From NCBI GenBank assembly GCA_949283255.1, contig CASDRS010000011.1:1-64000 (forward strand): DNA of 64,000 nt, given 5' to 3'. Position 1 is the stretch's first letter; every line of letters begins with the position of its first letter. The stretch is from an uncultured bacterium. Its GTDB lineage: Bacteria; Cyanobacteriota; Vampirovibrionia; Gastranaerophilales; Gastranaerophilaceae. The notes under the pieces were generated by a model. It ran no database searches. It was not told the DNA's origin and was given only the letters and a program-made list of their open reading frames with translations. The position numbers were made by a program, and so were the translations under genes. Below, piece after piece: positions 43,459 through 52,857 of the stretch.

Positions 43459-45255
43459 TTATGCAGAATACATCTTCAAGGTTCTTTCCATGTTTTTGCT
43501 TATGACAGATTTGACTGAATCATATTCTGTTTGAAGTGCGCTGTGTTCAGTATCAAGAAGTTTTAGCATGCTGTCATATTGCTTGTCTTTGGATTCTATA
43601 TCTTTTGTTTTTGCTTCATATTCTGCTTCTGCTTTTGCGATAGCAGCTTCATCAGTTTCTGATGAAATATCAAGTGCATTTGTATAGATAATAGATGTCC
43701 ATGCTCCGTCTTGCAGGCCTGTACCTTCTTCTGTAGGGTTTTGATAATTTACTCTCTCTAATGTAATTGAACCGCTCTCAAGTGAATATTTAAGCCATTC
43801 TGCACTGTTCATAAGTCCATCTTCAAGAATATCGTATCTCATTGATGTCGTATCTGTTTTGTTGACAACAATGTTTCCGTTTTCATCAAGAGTTGTGTCA
43901 ATGGTTGTATTTGTTTGAGTACCATCTTTTTCATCGCTAGGGCCGTTCATTCTGTGCCATAGATTTACGTACCATTGTGCTTTATCTTTGTCATCGTATT
44001 CATAGATTGGTTTGTCTATTGTGTAAGGTACATCTTTCATTTGAGGTTCTTGTGCTTCCCAATCTGATAAATCTTTTTCATATAGGTCACTGTCAAATAC
44101 GTTTTTAGTAAACGCAAGGCTCATATCTTCTTGGAAGGTTTTGATCATATCAACAAGTACTGTATTATAATCAATTCCTAAGTCACCGCTATGATCTACT
44201 GCATAATATAAATCTATACATTTTTGATAAAGAGTTTTTTGTTCTATTCCTGTAATATTGCCGTCTGCATCGTAGGTATAGCAATAGTTACTCAAAAGTT
44301 GTTGGACTTCTGTTGGTGTTGTACCGTTTTCTAAAGCTTCTTTAAGATAATAATCACTGATTAATTTATCTGATTCTTTTGCGCTCGCATCAAGATTTTC
44401 TGATGGGTGTTCTGCAGCATATACTGTTTCTCCGTTCCAGCCATCTCTTATGGCATCAGAGACTTTTAACATTGCTTCTGTTGCTCTTTCACCATTGCTT
44501 AATTTTGAGCCACTTATTGCACTATAGTTTATACCTTTACTACTACTAGCTGAAGCAATTATTTCAATTTGCTTGCCTGTAGTTGTGTCTTTATATTTTG
44601 GATATTTACTTTCGTCTGCTGTACCGTTTCCTGTTGTTTCAAGATCTATCATATGGGCAAGTACGTGCAGGTAACATCTGCTTGTACCTCCTGTAGCTGC
44701 ATTAAAACAACTGGAAGAAGCTTCTTTAAATATGTTATATAATTCGCTGTCTGTGCCTGATACTTCTGTCCAATATTTTTCGTTTGTTGCGTCAGGTTTA
44801 CCTTTTTGCCATTCTTCGTATTCCTTTTGCCACTTTTCATATTCGGTTTTGTATTCAGGGTTTTCTATGGTTTCAACTTCACCTGTGTCTATTGCTTTTA
44901 CGCCATATTTTTCCAAAAATTCGTTGATTGTTGTACTGTTTTCATAATTGTCTGCGTCAAGTTCTGATACTAGAATTTGACCTTTGTTGTTTATTAGACC
45001 ATATTGGTTTTTCAATGGGGCATATTGCGACAATTGTGTGCCTGTTAAATCAACGTATGATTTGTTTCCGTTTAGGTCATACGTTGAATATATAAGGTTC
45101 GTTGCGTTTAGAGCATCAATATATTCTCTGCTAGCTTCCGTTGTTCTGTTCGCTAATGCCATTTTTGCACTCGTTATTGTCTGTGAGCGCAATTCGTTAT
45201 CCGAAAGTCTTGCAGTTATACTTAGTAATTTAGCTTGTGATGCTGATAATCCCAT
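43459..45255 (-). CDS. hypothetical surface or appendage-like protein
   Basis: A 598-aa protein without signal peptide or membrane helix. The N-terminus MGLSASQAKLLSITARLSDN then a helix (SQTITSAKMALANR) looks like the start of flagellar/type III-type exported proteins; the C-terminus is a long coiled coil ending KNMERTLKMYSA. The middle is Asp/Asn/Thr-rich and beta-prone with few conserved residues. Amphipathic helices at both ends with a variable centre recall hook/filament architecture. No homology is claimed. SD is weak (AGGAAA). Confidence 0.6.
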   Translation of the reverse strand: MGLSASQAKLLSITARLSDNELRSQTITSAKMALANRTTEASREYIDALNATNLIYSTYDLNGNKSYVDLTGTQLSQYAPLKNQYGLINNKGQILVSELDADNYENSTTINEFLEKYGVKAIDTGEVETIENPEYKTEYEKWQKEYEEWQKGKPDATNEKYWTEVSGTDSELYNIFKEASSSCFNAATGGTSRCYLHVLAHMIDLETTGNGTADESKYPKYKDTTTGKQIEIIASASSSKGINYSAISGSKLSNGERATEAMLKVSDAIRDGWNGETVYAAEHPSENLDASAKESDKLISDYYLKEALENGTTPTEVQQLLSNYCYTYDADGNITGIEQKTLYQKCIDLYYAVDHSGDLGIDYNTVLVDMIKTFQEDMSLAFTKNVFDSDLYEKDLSDWEAQEPQMKDVPYTIDKPIYEYDDKDKAQWYVNLWHRMNGPSDEKDGTQTNTTIDTTLDENGNIVVNKTDTTSMRYDILEDGLMNSAEWLKYSLESGSITLERVNYQNPTEEGTGLQDGAWTSIIYTNALDISSETDEAAIAKAEAEYEAKTKDIESKDKQYDSMLKLLDTEHSALQTEYDSVKSVISKNMERTLKMYSA

Positions 45256-45375
45256 TTTTGACGAAATTTTCCTTTCTGTTCTTTTTCTTTGTCGGCATTG
45301 TATATTGTTTTCTTTAATTCTTTTTACAAAACTTTACATCATTTTTTTTTAGATTTTTTCATCCTTTTTACGTGC

Positions 45376-45381
45376 TAAAAT
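45376..45381 (+). promoter_or_regulatory. -10 box giving a likely leaderless mRNA
   Basis: TAAAAT, then 7 nt (TATATTT), then ATG 45389. There is no SD. Confidence 0.35.
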
Positions 45382-45388
45382 TATATTT

Positions 45389-46990
45389 ATGAATTTGGAT
45401 GTGGCTGTGGAGCAGAATAAATCTAAAAAAAATATTCCGTTATGGTTGATAGCGTTTACTATTTTATTACCTACTGCTTTTGCTATGTTTGCTACATCTG
45501 AAACTAACGTTGCGATACCTTATATTGCAGGGTTTTACGGATCTACTTTGGATGAGGCTAACTGGATTATTACAAGTTATATGATTGCAAATGCTATTAC
45601 TCTCCCAATGACGGCTTGGTTTGAAAACCTTATGGGGCGTACTAATTTTCTTAAAGTTTTTATCGGACTGTTTACTTTGGGTTCTTTGTTATGCGCTGTT
45701 GCTCCAAGTTTAAATATGATGATTTTAGGCCGTTTAATTCAAGGTATCGGAGGCGGACCTCTGCAACCTATATCACAAGCTATTTTGTTTGCCTGTTTCC
45801 CGTTTGAAAAACGTGGTCAGGCTATGGCTCTGTTTGCTCTGTCTGTCATGGTTTCTTCTATTATGGGGCCTACTATTGGCGGGTTTATTGTTGAACATCT
45901 CAGTTGGAAGTGGATATATTTGATGAATATTCCTGTGGGTATAATTTCTTGCTTCCTTGTTCAATTTTTTATCCCTGAACCGGAGGAAAGACATAAACCT
46001 AAAAAAGTTGATTATGTCGGATTTTCACTGCTTGTAATTTGGCTTATGACTATGCAGGTTGTGCTTGATAAAGGTGAGCAGTATAACTGGTTTGATACGA
46101 CTTGGGTTGTTTGGTTGAGCGGAATTTCGTTCTTCTCGTTTGTCTTTTTTGTCGTTTGGGAAATCGAAAATAAGGAACCAATGGTTAACTTGAGAATTTT
46201 AAAGGATAGAAATTTCGCAATTGGTACATATTTGGCTGCTTTTGTTAATATGATTATTTATGTTACTATTGTGCTTTTGCCAAAGTATTTGCAAAGTATT
46301 ATCGGATATACGGCATACTTGAGCGGGCTGTCTTTGGCACCGAGGGTTGTTTCTTGTCTTATTATGCTTACTTTTGTCGACAGGCTTGTTGCAAAGATTG
46401 ATAACAGAATTCTTGTTGCTATCGGGTTTTTCTTTATCGGCCTGTCAACTTATTATTATACCAATTTAACCTTAATGACATCTTTTGGGTATTTGGTTTT
46501 GCCGAATATGATTTTGGGTGTCGGGGTAATTTTAACAACGGTGCCTTTGTCGGCGCTTGCGCTTGGAACTTTGCCTAAATCAGAACTATCTAACGGTGCC
46601 GGTTTGCATAGTTTGGCAAAAAGTGTTGCGACAGTAACAAGTATTTCTTTATCTTCTACGATGGTTGCAAGGTTGTCTCAGGCTCATCAAACTCATTTGG
46701 TCGGAAACTTGGCTATGACTAATCCTGTATTTTTCCATAAATTCGGGGTCATGAGTCATAAGTTTATGTCCAGCCTGCCTATGTATTCCGCTCAAATAAA
46801 GGCTAATGCATTATATTATAAACAGCTCATTGTACAGTCTAAGATTTTTGCTTACGTAGACGTATTTGCACTTTTTGCAATCGTTTCGTTCTTTATGATT
46901 CCTCTTGCATTTGCTCTTAATGTTGATTTCAAAAAGAAAATCAGTGAGGAAAAATTGAAAATGCCAGTTAAGCAGGAAGAATCCGCTTAA
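45389..46990 (+). CDS. DHA2-family (EmrB/QacA-like) MFS drug exporter
   Basis: A 533-aa inner-membrane proton antiporter with 14 predicted helices. Motifs: ETNVAIPYIAG (motif D1-like), WIITSYMIANAITLPMTAWFENLMGR (motif A), LGRLIQGIGGGPLQPISQA (motif B) and GPTIGGFIVEHLSWKWIYLMNIPVG (motif C), all of the EmrB type. EmrB normally works with an EmrA adaptor, which is not adjacent. The 3' end overlaps the convergent GNAT gene by 4 bp. Confidence 0.92.
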   Translation: MNLDVAVEQNKSKKNIPLWLIAFTILLPTAFAMFATSETNVAIPYIAGFYGSTLDEANWIITSYMIANAITLPMTAWFENLMGRTNFLKVFIGLFTLGSLLCAVAPSLNMMILGRLIQGIGGGPLQPISQAILFACFPFEKRGQAMALFALSVMVSSIMGPTIGGFIVEHLSWKWIYLMNIPVGIISCFLVQFFIPEPEERHKPKKVDYVGFSLLVIWLMTMQVVLDKGEQYNWFDTTWVVWLSGISFFSFVFFVVWEIENKEPMVNLRILKDRNFAIGTYLAAFVNMIIYVTIVLLPKYLQSIIGYTAYLSGLSLAPRVVSCLIMLTFVDRLVAKIDNRILVAIGFFFIGLSTYYYTNLTLMTSFGYLVLPNMILGVGVILTTVPLSALALGTLPKSELSNGAGLHSLAKSVATVTSISLSSTMVARLSQAHQTHLVGNLAMTNPVFFHKFGVMSHKFMSSLPMYSAQIKANALYYKQLIVQSKIFAYVDVFALFAIVSFFMIPLAFALNVDFKKKISEEKLKMPVKQEESA

Positions 46991-47973
46991 TTCTTGATTG
47001 GCAAATATGATTGCGGGTAATTGTAATCTTCTTTAAAGCCTATGTGTCTGTACATTTTCAGCGCTTGGAAATTATTTGTTTCTGTTGTTGTATTAACTTC
47101 CGTAATCGGGTAAACGCTGTTGTCGCAAAGTTCAATAAGCTTGTTAACTGAATTTTTTAATAAATGCTTTGACAATCCTTTGCCTTGATGTTCTCTTGTC
47201 AGTCCAAAAATAGGAATGTTCGCAATACTGTTATCAGTTAAGTTCATGAAACATAATCCTACAGGCTCATCATTATATAGCAATACTGTTGTTGCTTCAG
47301 GCAAGAATTTTGCGTAAACATCTCCTGTAATCTTTGTTAAGATGTCTCTTACACCTTCGTCAGTCTTAAATCTCGGATCGAAAAGGGCATCTGCACTGTT
47401 CTCGAAGGCTTCGTGTATAATATGTACGGCATCTCCGTAAAAATCATCATTCCATTCAGCCATACTATAGCCTTCAGGTAATGGCCCTAAATCAGCCATC
47501 TCAAGTATTTCTCTGGAGTTTGTTCCGTTCATCATAAATCTTAATACTACAATTCCGACAAACTTAAAGCCGAATTGTGCTATTTCATTTATTAATATCT
47601 TTTGTGCGCCCAACATTGGGTAGCATACAACCATATTCTGGCGTTCCTGCTTTGTTTCTGCCATAAATTCGTCAATAAGATATCTGCTTCGTTCTTGTGT
47701 GTTTTCCATTTTGTATGAGTGGATAATATTTAATTCTACAGCTTCTGAAATTGATGTTGTATAAATCAAAAATGCTGTAGGTAAACTGTTTTCAAACAGC
47801 ACAATACATTTTATTAAATCTTTTTCAATTGCGTTTATAAATCCCTTATAGTCAAGCGGGGGTAATTCAAATTTATATTCTTCGATTGCTCTGTCTTTAA
47901 AATCGTTATATATTGCCTCAAAAGACGAATAATCTTCTCTTCTTATTAATCGTGCTTCAAATACAGTTTTCAT
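46987..47973 (-). CDS. GNAT-family N-acetyltransferase
   Basis: A 328-aa protein with two tandem GNAT-like halves. The C-terminal half is the better one: TTVLLYNDEPVGLCFMNL, then the acetyl-CoA loop REHQGKGLSKHLLKN (Q-x-x-G-x-G/A) and ITEVNTTTETNNFQALKMYRHIGF. The N-terminal half is degenerate. The acceptor is unknown. An SD (AAGGAA) lies before the ATG and a TATAAT about 25 bp upstream, just after the ribBA end. Confidence 0.85.
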   Translation of the reverse strand: MKTVFEARLIRREDYSSFEAIYNDFKDRAIEEYKFELPPLDYKGFINAIEKDLIKCIVLFENSLPTAFLIYTTSISEAVELNIIHSYKMENTQERSRYLIDEFMAETKQERQNMVVCYPMLGAQKILINEIAQFGFKFVGIVVLRFMMNGTNSREILEMADLGPLPEGYSMAEWNDDFYGDAVHIIHEAFENSADALFDPRFKTDEGVRDILTKITGDVYAKFLPEATTVLLYNDEPVGLCFMNLTDNSIANIPIFGLTREHQGKGLSKHLLKNSVNKLIELCDNSVYPITEVNTTTETNNFQALKMYRHIGFKEDYNYPQSYLPIKN

Positions 47974-47999
47974 ACATTAATTCCTTACTCTTTTTCATA

Positions 48000-49208
48000 T
48001 TATAGCATATGATGCATTTTTTCTTTTTTAGTGTCCAAATAATATTTATTATATGTTGTCACTTCAGAGTCTACTTTCACTATATCATTTACAGTTAATC
48101 CGTAACCCTTCAAACCTATGATTTTTTTAGGATTGTTAGTGATTAGGTTGAATTTTGTAAACCCTATGTCTCGAATGATTTGGGCGCCTATTCCGTAATC
48201 TCTAAGATCTGCTTTAAATCCGAGCGAAATATTTGCTTCAATCGTATCTTGTCCCTCTTCTTGCAATTTATATGCTTTGATTTTATTTACAAGTCCTATA
48301 CCTCTGCCTTCTTGACCTCTCATATAGACTAATGCACCTTTTCCGTATTTTTCTATCATTCTTAGTGCACCGTGCAATTGAGAATTGCAATCGCATTTAA
48401 GGCTGTGGAATATATCTCCGGTCAGGCACTCGCTGTGTACTCTGATAAGCGGTATTTTATCGCTGCCATCGTCTTTTACCAATGCTACGTGTTCTTCGCC
48501 GGTTAATTTGTTTACGTATCCGTATATTTTAAAATGCCCATATTTAGTAGGTAAATCGGCTTCTGCTTCTCTTGATACGAGATTTTCTGATTTAAGTCTG
48601 TATGCAATTAACTCTGCTACGGAAATAAATTTTATACCGTGTTCATCTGCAAACTGTCTCAAATAATCTCTTCTTGCCATGTGCCCGTCTTTGGTCATAA
48701 TCTCGCACATAGGACCAGCCTGAACATGTCCGCATAACCTTGCCAAATCGACAACAGCTTCTGTGTGACCTGTTCTTTGCAAAACACCGCCTTTTCTTGC
48801 TACACAAGGAAACAGGTGCCCGGGTCTTCTTAAATCTGACGGAACTGCATCAGGAGCTATTGCAACTTCTATGGTTTTTGCTCTGTCGTATGCTGATATC
48901 CCTGTAGTTACTCCAAATTTTTCGGCTGCATCTATGCTTACGGTGAAGGCTGTTTTCATGCTTTCACTGTTTTGCTCTACCATTTGCGGGAGTTCAAGTT
49001 TCTCGGCTATCTCATTTGAGATTGCTAAGCATACGAGCCCGCCTGCTTCTCTTGCCATAAAATTTATTACATCGGGAGTTGTCATTTGTGCGGAACAGAT
49101 TAGGTCGCCTTCATTTTCTCGGTCTTCATCATCTGCGACAATTAACATTTTCCCGTTTTTAAAGTCTTCGATTGCTTCTTCTATATTATCAAATCTAAAA
49201 TTATCCAT
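48000..49208 (-). CDS. ribBA: bifunctional DHBP synthase / GTP cyclohydrolase II
   Basis: A 402-aa fusion. RibB (about 1-200) has ADDEDRENEGDLICSAQ, GHLFPCVARKGGVLQRTGH and HVQAGPMCEIM. RibA (about 205-402) has VHSECLTGDIFHSLKCDCNS with the zinc cysteines and RGQEGRGIGLVNKIKAYKLQ. It makes the two precursors of riboflavin. The start overlaps the ribE stop by one base (TAATG), so it is coupled to ribE. The zinc ligands and active-site residues are present. Confidence 0.95.
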   Translation of the reverse strand: MDNFRFDNIEEAIEDFKNGKMLIVADDEDRENEGDLICSAQMTTPDVINFMAREAGGLVCLAISNEIAEKLELPQMVEQNSESMKTAFTVSIDAAEKFGVTTGISAYDRAKTIEVAIAPDAVPSDLRRPGHLFPCVARKGGVLQRTGHTEAVVDLARLCGHVQAGPMCEIMTKDGHMARRDYLRQFADEHGIKFISVAELIAYRLKSENLVSREAEADLPTKYGHFKIYGYVNKLTGEEHVALVKDDGSDKIPLIRVHSECLTGDIFHSLKCDCNSQLHGALRMIEKYGKGALVYMRGQEGRGIGLVNKIKAYKLQEEGQDTIEANISLGFKADLRDYGIGAQIIRDIGFTKFNLITNNPKKIIGLKGYGLTVNDIVKVDSEVTTYNKYYLDTKKEKMHHML

Positions 49209-49846
49209 TACACAAACCCATTCTCTCGTAAAAAATTTTCGTCTATCCTATTATTATTATTTACTGATAAAAATTTTTCAATGTATCGACCTAATATATC
49301 AGTTTCTATATTCACATTATAACCCGATTTCAGGTCTTTAAGTGTAGTATTTTGCCAAGTATGAGGAATTACTGCAACTTTTATTACTGATCCGTTAATA
49401 TCGGCTACAGTTAAGCTTATCCCATTAATTGCGATAGAACCTTTTTTGACTATGTACTTGGTTTCTGTTTCAGGTACAGTAAATGTTAAATTATAAAAGT
49501 CTGTAAGACGTTCATAGCCTAAAAATTTCCCGACACAGTCAATATGACCTTGTACAATATGCCCGCCCATTCGACTGTTTGGGGTTAGAGCTCTTTCTAA
49601 ATTGACTTCGTCTCCAGTGTGAATTTCTTTGAATGTCGTAACCCTAAGCGTTTCATCACTTACATCGGCAGAAAATGTTGTATTTGTTAAGTCAGTTACG
49701 GTCTGACAGCAGCCGTTTATCGCAATACTGTCTCCGATTTTGGTGCCTTCGAGTATGTTTTTGCACTCGACAGTAATTCGAGCTCCATTGGCTTTTTTAG
49801 AAAAATCCTTTATTTTACCGATTTCTTCCACAATCCCTGTAAACAT
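49208..49846 (-). CDS. ribE: riboflavin synthase alpha chain
   Basis: A 212-aa enzyme that dismutates two lumazines to riboflavin. It has the duplicated lumazine-binding fold: MFTGIVEEIGKI, DSIAINGCCQTVTDL and VNLERALTPNSRMGGHIVQGHID in the first repeat, then GSIAINGISLTVADI and VNIETDILGRYIEKF in the second. It heads a two-gene riboflavin operon; lumazine synthase (ribH) and ribD are not in the window. No FMN riboswitch is possible here because the -10 lies 6 nt from the ATG. Confidence 0.95.
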   Translation of the reverse strand: MFTGIVEEIGKIKDFSKKANGARITVECKNILEGTKIGDSIAINGCCQTVTDLTNTTFSADVSDETLRVTTFKEIHTGDEVNLERALTPNSRMGGHIVQGHIDCVGKFLGYERLTDFYNLTFTVPETETKYIVKKGSIAINGISLTVADINGSVIKVAVIPHTWQNTTLKDLKSGYNVNIETDILGRYIEKFLSVNNNNRIDENFLRENGFV

Positions 49847-49852
49847 ATCTTC

Positions 49853-49858
49853 ATTTTA
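49853..49858 (-). promoter_or_regulatory. -10 box giving a likely leaderless ribE mRNA
   Basis: On the minus strand TAAAAT, then GAAGAT (6 nt), then ATG at 49846. There is no SD. Confidence 0.4.
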
Positions 49859-49872
49859 TCACAAAAATATGT

Positions 49873-49878
49873 TATAAT
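49873..49878 (+). promoter_or_regulatory. -10 box giving a likely leaderless mRNA with GTG start
   Basis: TATAAT, then CTTTTC (6 nt), then GTG 49885. A weak -35 TTCATT lies 17 bp upstream. It is divergent from ribE within a 38-bp gap. Confidence 0.45.
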
Positions 49879-49884
49879 CTTTTC

Positions 49885-51354
49885 GTGGAGAAAGAGCTTA
49901 GAAAAGAGTATTTTGATAAGGCATTCAGGCTTCATTCTGCCGGAAAGGTTGTGGAGGCTGTAAATTTTTATAACAAAATCCTTAAGGAAATTCCTGAGGA
50001 TTCCGAGGTGTTGAATTTGCTCGGGATTAGTCAGATGCAGCTTAAAAATTTTGATAAGGCTGAAAAGTTTGTGACAAGAGCTCTTTCGGTTAGAAAAAAT
50101 AAATATTTTTATGAAACATTAGCACAGATTTATTTTCAACAAAAGTTGTATGATAAAGAACTTGCTGTCAGATTGGAAGAAGAAAAGCTTTTTGGTTTGA
50201 GTTTTGAACTGGCCTTCAGCATTGGGCTTAATTACAAAAATCTTTTGGATTTTGAAAATTCCGAAAAATATTATCTTGAAGCTTTAAAATTTAATCCAAA
50301 GTCTCGTGATACCTATTTTAATCTGGCTAACTTGTATACATTGTTTCACCAACCTGAAAAGGCTAAGGAAAATTATCTGAAATGTATTGAGATAAATCCT
50401 AATGACAGAGAGTCAAAATATTTTCTTTCTTTAAATTATTTCAGGTTAAAGGATTATGAGCACGGTCTGCCTTATTTTGAGACAAGGCTTTGCCGTGAGA
50501 CGGCTATTAATACGGAAATTGTTACTTATCCTAATTTAATTCCGAATTCCAAAATCTGGAGAGGGGAAGATATTTCCGACAAAACGCTTTATGCTTATTA
50601 TGAGGCAGGTTTTGGCGATATGATTATGTTTGCTCGCTATATTCCTTTGCTTCTGAAGCGTTGTAAAAAATTGATTTTAAAACCTCAAGTTGAGTTGTAT
50701 CAGCTGTTTAAAGAAAATTTCCCTGAAGTAGAAGTTATGGATTATTTTTGGGAAGAAAAAGATTTGAAGTTTGATGTTCATATCCCATTTTTGAGTGTTC
50801 CTTATGTTTTGGGATTGAAGACTGATGAGATGTTTGTCGGAAGGGACGGTTATCTTAAAGCTGATAAAGTTAAGGTTGATGAATATAAAAAGCAATTTTT
50901 TGATAACGACAAGTTCAAAATAGGTATAAAATGGCAGGGCAATACGTATTATGAAACAGGACGTGTAATCAATGTGGATGCTTTTTCGGGGTTGTTTGAT
51001 TTAGATCATGTTCAAGTTTATTCCGCTCAGACTTTTGAAGGGGCGGAAGAGTTTCAGAAGCTTGCTGAAAAATATGACATTATAGATTTGAGTAAAAGTT
51101 TTAAGGACTTTTCTTATACTGCCGCCGCTGTTGAAAATTTGGATCTTGTTATTTGTAATGATACATCCCTTGCACATCTTGCAGGCGCGATGAAAAAGCC
51201 TTGCGCGGTTTTATTGCCATATAATTATAACTGGAGATGGCATACTGATTTGTCATACTGTGATTGGTATGAAAGTGTAAAATTATATCCTGCATCTAAG
51301 CTTGAGAGCTGGAATGATGTTATGCAAAGAGTTATTAAAGATATTAATTTTTAA
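49885..51354 (+). CDS. TPR protein with glycosyltransferase-9-like C-terminus
   Basis: A 489-aa protein with a GTG start. Four to six TPR units (about 1-190; for example FDKAEKFVTRALSV and PEKAKENYLKCIEINPNDRE) precede a domain like ADP-heptose:LPS heptosyltransferases. The latter shows YYEAGFGDMIMFARYIPLL, FKIGIKWQGN and NLDLVICNDTSLAHLAGAMK with a nucleotide-sugar-type site. TPR-GT9 fusions in other bacteria are linked with protein or flagellin glycosylation. The donor and acceptor are unknown. Its 3' end overlaps the convergent gene by 11 bp. Confidence 0.82.
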   Translation: MEKELRKEYFDKAFRLHSAGKVVEAVNFYNKILKEIPEDSEVLNLLGISQMQLKNFDKAEKFVTRALSVRKNKYFYETLAQIYFQQKLYDKELAVRLEEEKLFGLSFELAFSIGLNYKNLLDFENSEKYYLEALKFNPKSRDTYFNLANLYTLFHQPEKAKENYLKCIEINPNDRESKYFLSLNYFRLKDYEHGLPYFETRLCRETAINTEIVTYPNLIPNSKIWRGEDISDKTLYAYYEAGFGDMIMFARYIPLLLKRCKKLILKPQVELYQLFKENFPEVEVMDYFWEEKDLKFDVHIPFLSVPYVLGLKTDEMFVGRDGYLKADKVKVDEYKKQFFDNDKFKIGIKWQGNTYYETGRVINVDAFSGLFDLDHVQVYSAQTFEGAEEFQKLAEKYDIIDLSKSFKDFSYTAAAVENLDLVICNDTSLAHLAGAMKKPCAVLLPYNYNWRWHTDLSYCDWYESVKLYPASKLESWNDVMQRVIKDINF

Positions 51355-52045
51355 TATCGATATGTTTTTTCTTGGTGTCATCGAAAATTTTGGATTTAAT
51401 TTTGTTTACGTAATTGTTTAAGCTCTTTAAAAACCTTTGGTTTCTGGCTTTTGTTTGTTTTGGAGATTTTAGCATACCCCAAGTTTCGCCTGCTGAGAGG
51501 TGAGCTTTGTTTTCAAGATTACAGGTATCTTTTAACATTATGAAGTAGCCTTTTGCATAATCTAACTGCTTTTCTCTCGGAAGTTTTAAATATTCTTTCA
51601 TTGAAATATTTTTCTTAAGCCTTAATTCTTTCGAATATTTTTCCGTAACTGTTTTTAATGATGTAGGATTCATTTGAATAATCCCACCATACAATATTCT
51701 TCCATTTTTATCTTTTGATGTAATTGCCGGATTCCAGCCTGCTGATTCTTGATACATTATTGCAAGCAGGTCTTCCGGGTTACATTTGATATCGGCTGCT
51801 AAAAGAACAACTTTTTCTAGAAATTCATCCGATACTTTTGGGACTCCCGGTTTTAGTTTGTCTTTGATTTCTTTAACTTTACGTTCAATACTTGCAGAAT
51901 TTGAGTTGCTGGATTTGTTAGTGTAATTGAATGCACCAAATGGTAAAATCATTTCTGATTCCGATTTTGTCCAATCTACGCTCGCTAAGTCATTGTTGCT
52001 GGTTGCTTTGAACGGAATTTGAATTGATGGAATTTGATCTGACAT
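51344..52045 (-). CDS. lysozyme-fold (lytic transglycosylase-like) protein
   Basis: A 233-aa protein. The domain (about 85-180) has CNPEDLLAIMYQESAGWNPAI with a catalytic-type Glu, then GGIIQMNPTSL, typical of SLT/goose-lysozyme folds. The N-terminus has IPSIQIPFKATSN, similar to the short FxG-like motif of other proteins here, and no signal peptide. ATG 52045 is preferred because AGGTG is correctly spaced before it; a GTG 9 nt earlier overlaps that SD. It may be exported by a non-Sec route. Confidence 0.75.
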   Translation of the reverse strand: MSDQIPSIQIPFKATSNNDLASVDWTKSESEMILPFGAFNYTNKSSNSNSASIERKVKEIKDKLKPGVPKVSDEFLEKVVLLAADIKCNPEDLLAIMYQESAGWNPAITSKDKNGRILYGGIIQMNPTSLKTVTEKYSKELRLKKNISMKEYLKLPREKQLDYAKGYFIMLKDTCNLENKAHLSAGETWGMLKSPKQTKARNQRFLKSLNNYVNKIKSKIFDDTKKKHIDIKN

Positions 52046-52206
52046 AATTATCACCTTTCTACACGCATTTTTACGGCAATATTTTTGAAAACTTTAATTT
52101 TTTTATTAAATTGTTAAGTTTTGGTTAAAAAAGGAAGTTTTTATAACAATCAGAGTTATAACATAGGTGTAGAGAAAATAAATAGATTTTGAAAGGAGTG
52201 TTGATT

Positions 52207-52662
52207 ATGAAATTTTTAGTTAAGAAAGCACCGGAAAGTTTTATTAGAACTGTAAATGATGAAATCAGCTCTTTATTAAATAGACATTTTGATAGTTACT
52301 TCCCTGAAGCAGCTTATTGGGAAGATACAGATAAATTTTCAATGCCTGTAGAAATTACTGATAAGGGCAGAGATTATGAAATTAAGGCTGAATTGCCTGG
52401 AGTTAAAAAAGAAGATTTAGATATTGATATCGATAAAAACTATATGACAATCAATGCTAAAAAAGTTGAGGAAAATAAGGTTGATGAAAAATCTTACAAG
52501 AAATCTGAATTCAGATATGGTGAATTTTCAAGAACAGTTTATTTCCCTGAAGAAGTTAATGTCGATAAAGCAGAAGCTAAATTGGAACATGGTGTTTTGA
52601 AGATTGATGTACCTAAGAAATATTCAGAAAATGAAGCTAAGAAAAAATTAACTGTTAAATAA
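52207..52662 (+). CDS. small heat-shock protein, Hsp20 family
   Basis: A 151-aa alpha-crystallin-type chaperone that holds unfolded proteins. The core has MPVEITDKGRDYEIKAELPG, VKKEDLDIDID, YGEFSRTVYFPEEVN and LEHGVLKIDVPK (the A-x-x-x-GVL signature). ATG 52207 follows GAAAGGAG at good spacing. A CIRCE element was looked for and not seen. The repeated TATAAC stretches around 52142-52160 may hold the promoter. Confidence 0.95.
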   Translation: MKFLVKKAPESFIRTVNDEISSLLNRHFDSYFPEAAYWEDTDKFSMPVEITDKGRDYEIKAELPGVKKEDLDIDIDKNYMTINAKKVEENKVDEKSYKKSEFRYGEFSRTVYFPEEVNVDKAEAKLEHGVLKIDVPKKYSENEAKKKLTVK

Positions 52663-52702
52663 TCTGTCACAAGCAGATTGTTCCCTGTTATATTTTAAAA
52701 TT

Positions 52703-52738
52703 AAAGCCAAAACCTTAATACAGGTTTTGGCTTTTTTT
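52703..52738 (+). terminator. intrinsic terminator after hsp20
   Basis: AAAGCCAAAACCT and AGGTTTTGGCTTT form a 13-bp perfect stem with a 6-nt loop, followed by a T-run. Confidence 0.92.
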
Positions 52739-52844
52739 GCGTTTATTGTCTTAAAAATCCTACTTTAGGCTAAGTCGCAATATAAACTTATAATCCAAAA
52801 GGATGGTTATATTATAAAGGTTTTTATCATAAAATAGATCTTGA

Positions 52845-52850
52845 TATAGT
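52845..52850 (+). promoter_or_regulatory. -10 box giving a possible leaderless mRNA
   Basis: TATAGT, then 7 nt, then ATG 52858. There is no SD. A second ATG at 52870 also lacks an SD. Confidence 0.3.
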
Positions 52851-52857
52851 GTAATTT

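Noticed and set aside
49847-49884. FMN riboswitch for ribE
   Set aside because: The gap to the divergent gene is only 38 bp and holds -10 boxes 6 nt from each start; no RFN-element sequence is present.
52055-52206. CIRCE operator before hsp20
   Set aside because: No TTAGCACTC-N9-GAGTGCTAA-like repeat was found; only AT-rich sequence with repeated TATAAC.
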